Shown here piece by piece: positions 36,082 through 44,530 of a stretch of DNA of 64,000 bases. Under the pieces are notes generated by a model that made no database searches, was not told the origin of the DNA, and saw only the letters and a program-made list of their open reading frames with translations. Source of the stretch: Salinisphaera aquimarina (GTDB taxonomy: Bacteria > Pseudomonadota > Gammaproteobacteria > Nevskiales > Salinisphaeraceae); the NCBI RefSeq assembly GCF_042643355.1, contig NZ_JBHRSS010000001.1:496001-560000 (forward strand), written 5' to 3'. The position numbers and the translations under genes are program-made. Every line of letters begins with the position of its first letter. The first letter of the stretch is position 1.

Positions 36082-36888
36082 GTGGCAAAAACGATCGTCG
36101 TCACGTCCGGTAAAGGCGGGGTCGGCAAGACCACGACTGCCGCATCCTTTGCGACCGGCCTGGCCATGCGGGGTCACAAGACCATCGTCATCGACTTTGA
36201 CGTGGGCTTGCGTAATCTCGATCTGATCATGGGGTGCGAACGCCGGGTTGTGTTCGACTTCATCAACGTGATCCAGGGCGAGGCCAACCTCAAGCAGGCC
36301 ATGATCCGCGACAAGCGGGTCGAGAATCTCTATATCCTCGCGGCGTCCCAGACCCGCGACAAGGACGCGCTGGTGCTGGAAGGCGTGGAACGCACGCTCA
36401 ACAAGCTGGCCGAGGAGTTCGACTATATCGTCTGTGATTCGCCGGCCGGCATCGAAACCGGGGCCATCATGGCGATGTATTTCGCCGACGAAGCGCTGGT
36501 GGTCACCAATCCGGAAGTCTCTTCGGTACGCGATTCCGATCGCGTGCTCGGCATGCTGTCGTCCAAGACACGTCGCGCCGAGAAGGGCGAAGAGCCGGTC
36601 AAGGAGCATCTGGTGGTCACCCGCTATGCGCCCAGCCGCGTGGGCAAGGGCGAAATGCTCTCGCTGGTCGACGTCAACGATATTCTCGGTATCCCGCTGC
36701 TGGGCGTGATCCCGGAATCCGAAACCGTGCTCAATGCCTCGAACTCGGGTGTGCCGGTGGCGCTCGAAGACAATGCCGATGCCGGACAGGCCTATCTGGA
36801 CATGGTGGCGCGTTTTCTCGGTGAGAACCGCCCGATGCGTTTCACCGAAGCCAAGAAAGGCTTCCTCGATCGTTTGATGGGGAGGTAA
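36082..36888 (+). CDS. minD: Septum site-determining ATPase MinD
   Basis: A 268-residue MinD. The deviant Walker A KGGVGKTT is at residues 11-18, and the C-terminal amphipathic membrane-targeting helix (EAKKGFLDRLMGR) is present. It recruits MinC to the membrane and oscillates with MinE. It starts with GTG at 36082; the AGGAG ribosome site overlaps the end of minC, so translation is coupled. Confidence 0.97.
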   Translation: MAKTIVVTSGKGGVGKTTTAASFATGLAMRGHKTIVIDFDVGLRNLDLIMGCERRVVFDFINVIQGEANLKQAMIRDKRVENLYILAASQTRDKDALVLEGVERTLNKLAEEFDYIVCDSPAGIETGAIMAMYFADEALVVTNPEVSSVRDSDRVLGMLSSKTRRAEKGEEPVKEHLVVTRYAPSRVGKGEMLSLVDVNDILGIPLLGVIPESETVLNASNSGVPVALEDNADAGQAYLDMVARFLGENRPMRFTEAKKGFLDRLMGR

Positions 36889-36891
36889 ACC

Positions 36892-37152
36892 ATGGGTTGG
36901 CTCGATGTTTTTCGCGCCGAGAAAAAAGGCTCGGCGCAGATGGCCAAGGAGCGACTGCAGGTCGTTGTCGCGCATCGTCGTACCGGCGGTGGCAATCATC
37001 CGGCGTACTTCCCGCAGCTGCAGCGGGATCTGCTCGCGGTGCTGCGCAAGTATGTCGAGGTCGGAGAAGAGGCGGTACAGATGGAAATCGAGCGTGAGGG
37101 CGATCTCGAGGTGCTCGAGCTCAATATCACGCTGCCCGACTCTCGCCACTAG
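36892..37152 (+). CDS. minE: Cell division topological specificity factor MinE
   Basis: An 86-residue MinE, normal length. The N-terminal membrane helix is MGWLDVFRAEKKGSA, followed by AKERLQVVVAHRR, which stimulates MinD, and the C-terminal dimer domain. ATG 36892 follows GGGGAGG three bases after minD. No convincing terminator was found behind it. Confidence 0.96.
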   Translation: MGWLDVFRAEKKGSAQMAKERLQVVVAHRRTGGGNHPAYFPQLQRDLLAVLRKYVEVGEEAVQMEIEREGDLEVLELNITLPDSRH

Positions 37153-37414
37153 CTGGAGTCCGGGATGAGAGCGCCGTGGTCCGATTGGGGCGCGGCGCCC
37201 TTTAAAAAGCGATCGCGGGGCATACGGCGCAGGATGCCTCGCTCTGGAATTCCGACGGCCAGATGACGCGCCATATGTGTCAAGATCGTGAGATGCAACG
37301 CGAGGCCGCGCTGATCGTCGACGTATTCTTTCGCCGCTGATTCAAAAACGCTGATTACCCGACACGGCATGGCCGCGTATGCGAAAATAACTATTTTCGG
37401 CACGAGGGGTCAGG

Positions 37415-39043
37415 ATGTCCGCACAGCAGAAAACGTTCGATTACGTGATTGTCGGCGGTGGCTCGGCCGGTTGCGTGCTGGCGAACCGTCTGAGCGCGGA
37501 CCCGAATGTATCCGTCTGCATGCTGGAGGCGGGGCCGGGCGACTGGAATCCGTTGATCCATATCCCGATCGGCATCATCGGCCTGATGTGGTCGAAGATG
37601 TTCAACTGGGCGTATTACACCGCGCCACAGAAGCATCTCGACAATCGGCAGATGTTCTGGCCGCGCGGCAAGACGCTGGGCGGTTCCAGCGCCATCAACG
37701 CGCAGTGCTATACGCGCGGCAACGCCTGGGACTACGACCACTGGGCGGAACTCGGCAATCGCGGCTGGGGCTATCGCGAGATGCTTGGGTATTTTCGCAA
37801 GTCCGAACGCTTCGAGAACGGCGAGAACGAGTATCACGGCCAGAGCGGCAGCTATGCGGTGAGCAATCTTCGCCACGTCAATCCGCTCAGCCGCAAGTTC
37901 GTGGACGCGGCGGTCGCCTGTGGCTACGAGCGCAACGACGACTTCGGCGGCGCCACCGAGCAGGGCTTCGGGCTCTATAACGTGGCTCAGGACAACGGTC
38001 GCCGCTGCAGCAACGCGGACGCGTTTCTGCATCCCGTGGCGGATCGCAAGAACCTCACCGTGATCACGCGCGCGCGTGCCAAGCGGATTCTGCTGGAAGG
38101 CAAGCGCGCGACCGGCGTCACCTACAAGAAAGGCTGGTTCGGCGGCGGCCATGCCGTGGCGGCGAAACGCGAGGTGCTGCTGTGCGGCGGGGCGATCAAC
38201 TCCCCGCAGCTGCTCATGCTCTCGGGCATCGGGCCGCAGTCCGAGCTGGACGCCCACAGTATTCCGGTCCTGCATGCGCTCGAAGGCGTGGGCAAGAACC
38301 TGCAGGATCATCTCGATGTCAGCATCATCGATATCGAGAAGACAAAGCTCAGCCTGCGTCTGGGGCCGAAGTTCCTGCTCATCGACGCCCCGAAGGCCGT
38401 CTGGGACTATTTCGTCCACGGCCGTGGACAGCTGACCAGCAACGTCGCCGAATCCGGCGGTTTCGTGGCCAACGACGAAGCCCCCGAACTGGCCGACATG
38501 CAGCTGCATTTCATCGCCACGATCGAGCAGGATCACGGCCATAATCTGTGGAACACCATCAAGCATCACGGCTATACGCTGCGCATCTGCGACCTGCGGC
38601 CGAAATCCCGTGGCTTTGTCGGGCTGCGAAGCGCTGATCCGATGGCCGACGCGTTCATCGACCCGAATTATCTGTCGGCGCCGGAGGACATGGCGCAACT
38701 GGTTCGGGCGGTCAAGATCGGCCGTCGTATCATGGGCGCCGAGCCGCTGGCCGCGCATCGCGAGCGCGAGATGGAGCCCGGCGAAGACGTGCAGGACGAT
38801 GCCGCCATCCAGCGCTTCATTCGTGCGCGCGCGGAGACGATCTATCACCCGGTGGGCACATGCAAGATGGGCCATGACGATCAGGCCGTGGTCGACGACC
38901 GTCTGCGCGTGCACGGCATGCAGGGCCTGCGCGTGGTCGACGCGTCGATCATGCCGACCCTGGTCGGCGGCAACACCAATGCCCCGACAACGGCGATCGC
39001 CGAGAAGGGCGCCGAGATGATCCTCGAGGACGCGATGGGCTGA
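37415..39043 (+). CDS. GMC-family FAD alcohol/choline dehydrogenase (AlkJ/BetA-like)
   Basis: A 542-residue GMC oxidoreductase. The FAD-binding motif VGGGSAGCVLANRL is near residues 13-26, GMC signature 1 includes PRGKTLGGSSAINAQCYTRG, signature 2 is GAINSPQLLMLSGIGP, and the active-site His478 lies in YHPVGTCKMG. Such enzymes oxidise primary alcohols (AlkJ) or choline (BetA). There is no betB or betI nearby, and alkane-type AlkJ similarity in the signature regions favours an aliphatic alcohol; this is an inference. It is monocistronic by position. Confidence 0.9.
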   Translation: MSAQQKTFDYVIVGGGSAGCVLANRLSADPNVSVCMLEAGPGDWNPLIHIPIGIIGLMWSKMFNWAYYTAPQKHLDNRQMFWPRGKTLGGSSAINAQCYTRGNAWDYDHWAELGNRGWGYREMLGYFRKSERFENGENEYHGQSGSYAVSNLRHVNPLSRKFVDAAVACGYERNDDFGGATEQGFGLYNVAQDNGRRCSNADAFLHPVADRKNLTVITRARAKRILLEGKRATGVTYKKGWFGGGHAVAAKREVLLCGGAINSPQLLMLSGIGPQSELDAHSIPVLHALEGVGKNLQDHLDVSIIDIEKTKLSLRLGPKFLLIDAPKAVWDYFVHGRGQLTSNVAESGGFVANDEAPELADMQLHFIATIEQDHGHNLWNTIKHHGYTLRICDLRPKSRGFVGLRSADPMADAFIDPNYLSAPEDMAQLVRAVKIGRRIMGAEPLAAHREREMEPGEDVQDDAAIQRFIRARAETIYHPVGTCKMGHDDQAVVDDRLRVHGMQGLRVVDASIMPTLVGGNTNAPTTAIAEKGAEMILEDAMG

Positions 39044-39067
39044 CCAGCCTGTGCGTCGGCTTGGCTG

Positions 39068-39961
39068 TCACATGGTCTCGCCCGTCGTGCTCAAGGCACG
39101 CGAACACTCCAGAAAAGGCGCGAGACACGGATTGTGGTTATGCGCGCTCCAGTAAATCCCCTGTTCGATCAGGGGCGCGTCCCGGATCGGATGAAACACC
39201 GCGCCCGGCAACTGCATGCGGCGCATGGATTCGGGTACCAGCGACACCCCCAGCCCGGCCGCGACCAGATTGACGATGGTCTGCTGCAGATGGGTTTCCA
39301 GGCGGATGGTCGGTTCGAAACCGTGGCGCGCGCAACAGCTTGAAAGCGCCTCGTAGAGCGCCGGCGCGGTGGTGCGCGGGAAGGTGACGAACGGCTCCTG
39401 GGCGAGCTCATCCACCGCAATCAGCGGTTGTTCGGCCAGCCGGTGTGTGCTTGGCAACACCGCGCATAGCGGCTCCCGGAACAGGCTTCGATAGCGTAGC
39501 GTCCGCCGGAGCTGGGACGGAAAGCCGATACCGACGTCGGCGCGCGCCGATGCCAGTGCCTCGTCGAGATGTCCTGGCAGCGTCTCCTCCAGACGAATCG
39601 AGATCTGTGGGCGCTGATCGGTGAATGCGCGGATCAGCTTCGGCAGCAGATTCCATGCCGCGTACATGGTGAACCCGACGCTGAGTTCGCCGTGATGGCC
39701 ATGCGCCGTGGCCCGTGCCGAGCGCTCGGCGCGGTCGACGTCATCCAGCAGACGCAGCACGTGGGCGTGATAATCGACGCCCGCGGCAGTCAGCGCGACC
39801 GAGCGGGACGTGCGGGTGAACAGGGCGACACCCAGCCGTGATTCCAGTGCCGCGATCTGCCGGCTCAACGGCGGCTGGGTGATATGCAGTCGACGCGCGG
39901 CGGCGCCGAAGTTGAGTGTCTCGGCGAGAACCGCGAAATAGCGCAGCTGGCGAAAATCCAT
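39068..39961 (-). CDS. LysR-family transcriptional regulator
   Basis: A 297-residue LysR regulator. It starts MDFRQLRYFAVLAETLNFGAAARRLHITQPPLSRQIAALE, the standard winged-helix domain, followed by the periplasmic-binding-like effector domain. The start at 39961 gives the usual LysR N-terminus; in-frame sequence upstream is rejected. It diverges from the AEC transporter gene, with a pair of repeated motifs between them, and converges on the GMC dehydrogenase gene. A role in controlling the transporter is likely. Confidence 0.92.
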   Translation of the reverse strand: MDFRQLRYFAVLAETLNFGAAARRLHITQPPLSRQIAALESRLGVALFTRTSRSVALTAAGVDYHAHVLRLLDDVDRAERSARATAHGHHGELSVGFTMYAAWNLLPKLIRAFTDQRPQISIRLEETLPGHLDEALASARADVGIGFPSQLRRTLRYRSLFREPLCAVLPSTHRLAEQPLIAVDELAQEPFVTFPRTTAPALYEALSSCCARHGFEPTIRLETHLQQTIVNLVAAGLGVSLVPESMRRMQLPGAVFHPIRDAPLIEQGIYWSAHNHNPCLAPFLECSRALSTTGETM

Positions 39962-39975
39962 AAACGATGTGTTTT

Positions 39976-40020
39976 CGGTATCAATCGCGATAGTAAATAG
40001 CATTAGACGGTATCGATTGC
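39976..40020. promoter_or_regulatory. Direct repeats between LysR and AEC genes, probable regulator site
   Basis: CGGTATCAATCGC (39976-39988) and CGGTATCGATTGC (40008-40020) match at 11 of 13 positions and are spaced 32 bp apart, three turns of the helix. Each is partly palindromic around ATCRAT. The position between a LysR gene and its divergent neighbour makes it a likely LysR binding region. Confidence 0.45.
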
Positions 40021-40069
40021 CAGCCGTAGTCTGCTGCGCCTTGTACCCGTCGACAGGTTGCGCGCCGTC

Positions 40070-40999
40070 ATGGCCTCCGTCACCAATGTTCTGTTGCCCA
40101 TCTTCGGGCTGATTCTGGCCGGCTATCTGTGCCGCCGCACCCATCGCCTGGGCGACACCGCGGCCTCCGAACTCAACCGTTTCGTGGTCTGGCTGTGCCT
40201 GCCGGCGCTGTTGTTCGAATCCACGGCCACCGCGAGCTGGACGCAGATCTGGCATCCGGGTTTCGTTGCCGTCTCGGTCATCTCGACCATGGCGGTGTTC
40301 GGTGCCACGCTGCTCTATCGGCTGCGCGGCCCACGCCATCTCGCCGACGCGAGTATCGACGCCCTGGGCGCGGCCTATGCCAACACGGGTTATATCGGCA
40401 TTCCGCTATGCGTGCTGGTATTGGGGGACGATGGGCTGGTGCCGGCGTTGATCGCCACGCTGGTGGTCGTATGCGTGCTGTTCGCGATTGCCGTGGTCTG
40501 TGTCGAGGTGGGTCTGCAGACCGAACGGACACTGCACCGCGCCGTGATCAAGGTGGTATTCGCGCTGGCCAGGAATCCGCTGGTGGTGGCGCCGGTGCTG
40601 GGCGGTCTGTGGGCAGCGAGTGGTCTGACGCTGTTCGAGCCGGCCGCGAAATTCCTGCATCTGATGGGGCTGGCGACCACGCCCTGCGCGCTGGTCTCGC
40701 TCGGCGCCTTCCTGGCTCAATCCAGGCGCGAAAAGAGTAGCGGCGCGCCGGCGCTGGTGACACTCAAGCTTATCGTGCAGCCCGCGCTGGCCTGGATTCT
40801 GGCGGTTTATGTCTTCGACCTGCCCCTGTTCTGGGCCCAGGCCGCGTTGCTGCTGGCCGCCTTGCCGACCGGCACCGGGCCGTACATGCTCGCCGAGTTC
40901 TATGGTCGTGAGGCCTCGGTAGTGTCGAGCACGATTCTGTTGTCGACCCTGGGCTCGCTGATCACGCTTTCGTTGTGCCTGTATCTGATTTCAGCCTGA
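40070..40999 (+). CDS. AEC-family (auxin efflux carrier-like) transporter
   Basis: A 309-residue integral membrane protein with about ten helices of the AEC/BASS fold. Characteristic stretches are PIFGLILAGYLCRRT at the start, AAYANTGYIGIPLCVLVLGDDG in the first half and ALPTGTGPYMLAEFYGREASVVSSTILLST near the end. AEC proteins export or import organic acids such as malonate or malate. ATG 40070 is preferred over a TTG at 40058. It is divergent from the LysR regulator. Confidence 0.9.
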   Translation: MASVTNVLLPIFGLILAGYLCRRTHRLGDTAASELNRFVVWLCLPALLFESTATASWTQIWHPGFVAVSVISTMAVFGATLLYRLRGPRHLADASIDALGAAYANTGYIGIPLCVLVLGDDGLVPALIATLVVVCVLFAIAVVCVEVGLQTERTLHRAVIKVVFALARNPLVVAPVLGGLWAASGLTLFEPAAKFLHLMGLATTPCALVSLGAFLAQSRREKSSGAPALVTLKLIVQPALAWILAVYVFDLPLFWAQAALLLAALPTGTGPYMLAEFYGREASVVSSTILLSTLGSLITLSLCLYLISA

Positions 41000-41115
41000 C
41001 GCATTGCGCCGCAACTGTCCGCGGAGCGCCGTTGTATTAGATGCCGGGTTCGCTGCCGCAGGTTTCTGATTGGAAGTGCTTGCCAGGTGGCATGGTTTCG
41101 GATAGCGTTCGCTCT

Positions 41116-41134
41116 ATAAGTCAGCCTAGGCTTA
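41116..41134. promoter_or_regulatory. Possible DtxR/MntR-type operator before the metal exporter
   Basis: ATAAGTCAGCCTAGGCTTA is centred on the palindrome AGCCTAGGCT and matches the DtxR-type consensus at 13 of 19 positions by eye. It sits between a TATAAG box (41115-41120) and the start codon of a predicted heavy-metal exporter, where a metal-responsive repressor would be expected. Confidence 0.3.
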
Positions 41135-41147
41135 ATATAGGACGCAG

Positions 41148-42392
41148 ATGAAAGAAATGGCGCAGAGGGCGATATACGCAACCGGCACAAGATGGCCGGC
41201 CGTGTTTGCTCGTGGAAGCTGGCGCTGGAGCCTGCCTGTGCTGATCACCCTGTCGGTACTCAGCGGCACCGAGACCGGTGTTCTCGTACGCGACACGCTC
41301 GCCGAGGCGTATCTCCAGGTCAGCGTATTCGTCGCCGCGACCCTGATGCTGCTCTACGGCATCGAGAACCGGTTTTCGGTCGACCTCGAAAGTCGGCTCG
41401 CCAACGCCGGCCGGGCGCAAGTACCGCTGGCCGCCGGCCTCGGTTTGTTGCCGGGCTGTGGGGGCGCAATCGTCGTGGTTACGCAGTTCGTGAATGGACG
41501 GATCGGGTTCGGGGCCCTCGTCGCGGTTCTGATCGCGACCATGGGCGATGCCGCGTTCCTGCTGATCGCGGCCGCGCCGGGAACCGCAGGGGTGGTGCTC
41601 GGTGTGAGCCTGGTCTGTGCGGTTCTGGGTGGCTGGGCCGTGGATGCCATTCATGGCCCGGGCTACATGCGGCCCGAGGCGAGGGCCGACGGTGCTGCCG
41701 CTCCGTCCGCGCGGGGTCGGGTGGAATCACGACCGTGGCTCGATCGAGGCTGGTTCGCGCTGTGGGCCGCCGGAATGCCTTTGGCCGTGGCGATCGCATT
41801 TCAGCAGGATCCCAACGCCTGGTTCGGCCCCCTGTCCGAATACGAGCCGGCGACGTGGCTGGGGTTTGCCGGCGCCATGCTCGCCCTGCTGATGTGGGCA
41901 GCACGCGTTGGCGGCACCGCGCCGGCGGGGTTGATGCAGGAACGGTCGTCGGCGCTGGCCAATCCGGGTCACGGGATGGCGGTGGAACGGCCGGTACAGG
42001 GGCACGGTCTGCTGGCGCTGGCCACGCGCGCGAGCCCGGATACCAACTTCGTGACCGTGTGGGTCATCGTCGCTTTTCTGTTGTTCGAACTCAGTATCGC
42101 GTTTACCGGCACCGATCCCAGCGCCTGGTTCAATATTGCGGCTCCGTTGATGCCGCTGATGGGCGTGCTGGTGGGTTTCATACCCGGCTGCGGGCCGCAG
42201 ATTCTGTTGGCGACGCTCTATCTGAGCGGGGTGGTGCCGATGTCCACGCTGCTGGCCAACGCGATCAGCAACGACGGCGATGCCCTGTTTCCCGCGCTGG
42301 CACTCACGCCCCGCGCCGCGCTGCTGGCGACGCTGTACTCGGCCGTGCCGGCGTTGATGGTCGGCTACAGCGCGTTCGCACTGGGGTATTAG
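41148..42392 (+). CDS. Putative 10-TM heavy-metal exporter (ArsP_2/DUF2899 type)
   Basis: A 414-residue membrane protein made of two related halves. Each half contains a Gly-Pro-Cys-Gly hairpin: GLLPGCGGAIVVVTQFVNG (first half) and GFIPGCGPQILLATLYLSG (second half). This matches the family annotated as putative manganese or heavy-metal exporter. A soluble loop of about 120 residues separates the halves. The metal is not known. Its stop TAG is the left boundary of a 271-bp inverted-repeat element, and a possible metal-regulator operator lies in front. Confidence 0.8.
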   Translation: MKEMAQRAIYATGTRWPAVFARGSWRWSLPVLITLSVLSGTETGVLVRDTLAEAYLQVSVFVAATLMLLYGIENRFSVDLESRLANAGRAQVPLAAGLGLLPGCGGAIVVVTQFVNGRIGFGALVAVLIATMGDAAFLLIAAAPGTAGVVLGVSLVCAVLGGWAVDAIHGPGYMRPEARADGAAAPSARGRVESRPWLDRGWFALWAAGMPLAVAIAFQQDPNAWFGPLSEYEPATWLGFAGAMLALLMWAARVGGTAPAGLMQERSSALANPGHGMAVERPVQGHGLLALATRASPDTNFVTVWVIVAFLLFELSIAFTGTDPSAWFNIAAPLMPLMGVLVGFIPGCGPQILLATLYLSGVVPMSTLLANAISNDGDALFPALALTPRAALLATLYSAVPALMVGYSAFALGY

Positions 42393-42660
42393 GGCGTGTT
42401 GCCGTTTGGCCCGACGCCGCGCCAGCGGCCATTTTTTTGCAAGACAAGGCGCAGTGCGCGTCGTGTAGCCGGGCTACATGAGCGTGCTGTAACGCCGTAC
42501 TGCAGGAAAATGGACGCTGTCCCGAAGGGTTGCGGCCCAAAATCGGTCCATACGGCGTTGCGCGGTTTGACCCTAGAATGACTAGGGTCGGCACCCCGCG
42601 CCTTGTCTGGCCCGATTTTGGGGTGCAACGCGGGGCCGCGCCAAACGGCAACACGCCCTA
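42390..42660. mobile_element. 271-bp inverted-repeat (MITE-like) element on the exporter stop codon
   Basis: The 21 bases at 42390-42410 (starting TAGGGCGTGTTGCCG) are the perfect reverse complement of 42640-42660 (ending CGGCAACACGCCCTA). Flanks are TTAG on the left and CTAG on the right, a YTAR-type target as used by IS5-family elements. Inside are smaller inverted repeats (CCCAAAATCGG/CCGATTTTGGG; GACCCTAG/CTAGGGTC at 42569-42589) and no transposase. The left TAG is the stop codon of the metal exporter. It and the following terminator fill the gap to fadD. Confidence 0.7.
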
Positions 42661-42685
42661 GTCCGTTGCTGGTATTACGGGCATG

Positions 42686-42717
42686 AAAAAGGCCGCCGGC
42701 GCAGAGCGCGGGCGGCC
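42686..42717 (-). terminator. Rho-independent terminator after the first fadD-like gene
   Basis: GGCCGCC/GGCGGCC flank an inner GCGC/GCGC stem with a three-base loop; on the minus strand TTTTT follows. It is 22 bases past the stop of the leftward acyl-CoA ligase gene. Confidence 0.88.
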
Positions 42718-42738
42718 CCGGGCTGGCCTGGCGTCGTT

Positions 42739-44400
42739 TTATTTGTCGCGCAGATCCTTGCGCAGGATCTTGCCGACGTTCGATTTCGGCAGTTCGTCGA
42801 TGAAGGCCACCTCCTTGGGCACCTTGTAGCCGGTCAACTGCGTGCGACAGAACTCGATGAGTTCTTTTTCGGTGAGGCTGTTGTCCTTCTTGACCACGAA
42901 TATCTTGACCACTTCGCCCGATTTTTCGTCGTCCACGCCCACGCAGGCCGCTTCCAGAACCTTGGGATGCTCGGCGACCACGTCCTCGATCTCGTTGGGA
43001 TAGACGTTGAAGCCGGACACCAGAATCATGTCCTTCTTGCGATCGACGATATGGAAGAAACCCTTGTCGTCCATCTTGGCGACGTCGCCGGTACGCAGCC
43101 AGTGCCCCTCGAAGAAGGTCTTTTCGTTCTCCTCGGGCTTGTTCCAGTAGCCGGCCATCACCTGCGGGCCGTGCACGCACAGTTCGCCGGCTTCTCCGGC
43201 AGGCAATTCGTTGCCTTCGTCGTCACGAATCGAGACATCCGTCGACGGAATCGGCAGGCCGATGGAACCGTTATAGTCCTGCAACGACAGCGGGTTGATA
43301 CAGGCGGCGGGCGAAGTTTCGGTCAGGCCATAGGCCTCGATCAGCGGTACGCCGGTCGCTTTCTTCCATTTCTCCGCCACCGCTTTCTGGACAGCGGCGC
43401 CGCCGCCCAGGGTCAACTTGAGGCGAGAGAAATCCAGCTTGCTGAAATTCTCGTCGTTGACCATGGCGTTGAACAGCGTATTCACGCCGGTGAAGGCCGT
43501 GGGTTTGTGCTTGTCGAATTCCTTGACCAGTGCCGGAATATCGCGCGGGTTCGTGATCAGCACGTTCTTGCCGCCCAGTTGCATGAACACCATGCAGTTC
43601 GCTGTCAGCGCAAACACGTGATAAAGCGGCAGGGGCGTGATGATCAGCTCCTTGCCACGCTCGGTCCACGGTTCCAGCCAGGTACTGGCCTGGGCGATAT
43701 TGGCGACCAGATTGCGATGCAGCAGCATCGCCCCCTTGGCCAGCCCGGTGGTGCCGCCGGTGTACTGCAGGAAAGCGATATCGTCGCCGGACAGATCCAC
43801 CGGCTTGAGCTGTTGCTTCGCGCCCTTGCTCAGGACATCGTTGAAACGAACGGCGCCGGGCAGCTTGAAGTCCGGCACCATGCGCTTGACGTGCTTGACC
43901 ACGGTATTCACGAGCGTGCGTTTGAGCAGCGGCAGGCGATCGCCGATCTGGGTGGTGATGACGGCTTCCAGGGCGACCTTGTCGATCACCTGCTCGAGCG
44001 TAGCGGCGAAGTTTTCCACGATCACGATCCCGCGTACGCCGGCATCGGAGAGCTGATGCTCGAGTTCGCGCGCGGTATAGAGCGGGTTGACGTTCACCAC
44101 CACCATGCCGGCACGCAGGATACCGAACAGCGCGATCGGGTACTGCAACAGATTGGGCATCATGATGGCGACGCGATCGCCCTTGGCAAAGCCCAGATCA
44201 TTCTGCAGGTAGGCGGCGAAATCCCGGCTCTGCGCGTCCAGCATGTCGTAGCTGAGTTCGCAGTCCATGTTGCTGAACGCGGGATTCTTGCCGAAACTAC
44301 GAATACTGTCGTCGAAAATATCGACGATCGTGCGCTTGGGATCGACATCGATCTCTTTGGCGACGCCCTCGGGGTAGTGATCCAGCCAGGTTTTGTTCAC
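42739..44400 (-). CDS. fadD: Long-chain fatty acid-CoA ligase (FadD)
   Basis: A 553-residue acyl-CoA synthetase that activates fatty acids with ATP and CoA. The AMP-binding P-loop is QYTGGTTGLAKGAML, the linker/FACS region contains WLRTGDVAKMDDKGFFHIVDRKKDMI, and the catalytic lysine region PKSNVGKILRKDLR ends the protein. It starts with GTG at 44400, preceded by AGAGGAG. It lies downstream of a second, similar ligase gene, as fadD2-fadD1 pairs do in Pseudomonas. The 130-bp gap between them holds CCGGCAT/ATGCCGG (44426-44446), a possible operator or hairpin. Confidence 0.95.
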   Translation of the reverse strand: MNKTWLDHYPEGVAKEIDVDPKRTIVDIFDDSIRSFGKNPAFSNMDCELSYDMLDAQSRDFAAYLQNDLGFAKGDRVAIMMPNLLQYPIALFGILRAGMVVVNVNPLYTARELEHQLSDAGVRGIVIVENFAATLEQVIDKVALEAVITTQIGDRLPLLKRTLVNTVVKHVKRMVPDFKLPGAVRFNDVLSKGAKQQLKPVDLSGDDIAFLQYTGGTTGLAKGAMLLHRNLVANIAQASTWLEPWTERGKELIITPLPLYHVFALTANCMVFMQLGGKNVLITNPRDIPALVKEFDKHKPTAFTGVNTLFNAMVNDENFSKLDFSRLKLTLGGGAAVQKAVAEKWKKATGVPLIEAYGLTETSPAACINPLSLQDYNGSIGLPIPSTDVSIRDDEGNELPAGEAGELCVHGPQVMAGYWNKPEENEKTFFEGHWLRTGDVAKMDDKGFFHIVDRKKDMILVSGFNVYPNEIEDVVAEHPKVLEAACVGVDDEKSGEVVKIFVVKKDNSLTEKELIEFCRTQLTGYKVPKEVAFIDELPKSNVGKILRKDLRDK

Positions 44401-44530
44401 GATCGCTCCTCTTGTAACCATATGACCGGCATAGCATCGATGCCGGCATCATTTGCGTTGAGTATATCAGTCGGGGCATCCCGGCAACGACGGGCCATAT
44501 CCCGGCATGTTCCCGGTTTTTAGCGTTCGA

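Noticed and set aside
37186..37210. GGGGCGC/GGCGCCC followed by TTT after minE as a terminator
   Set aside because: The stem leaves almost no loop and is followed by only three T, so it is too weak to call.
42389..43180. A 263-codon minus frame spanning the repeat and the end of fadD
   Set aside because: It is out of frame with the clear fadD gene and runs through a non-coding inverted-repeat element.
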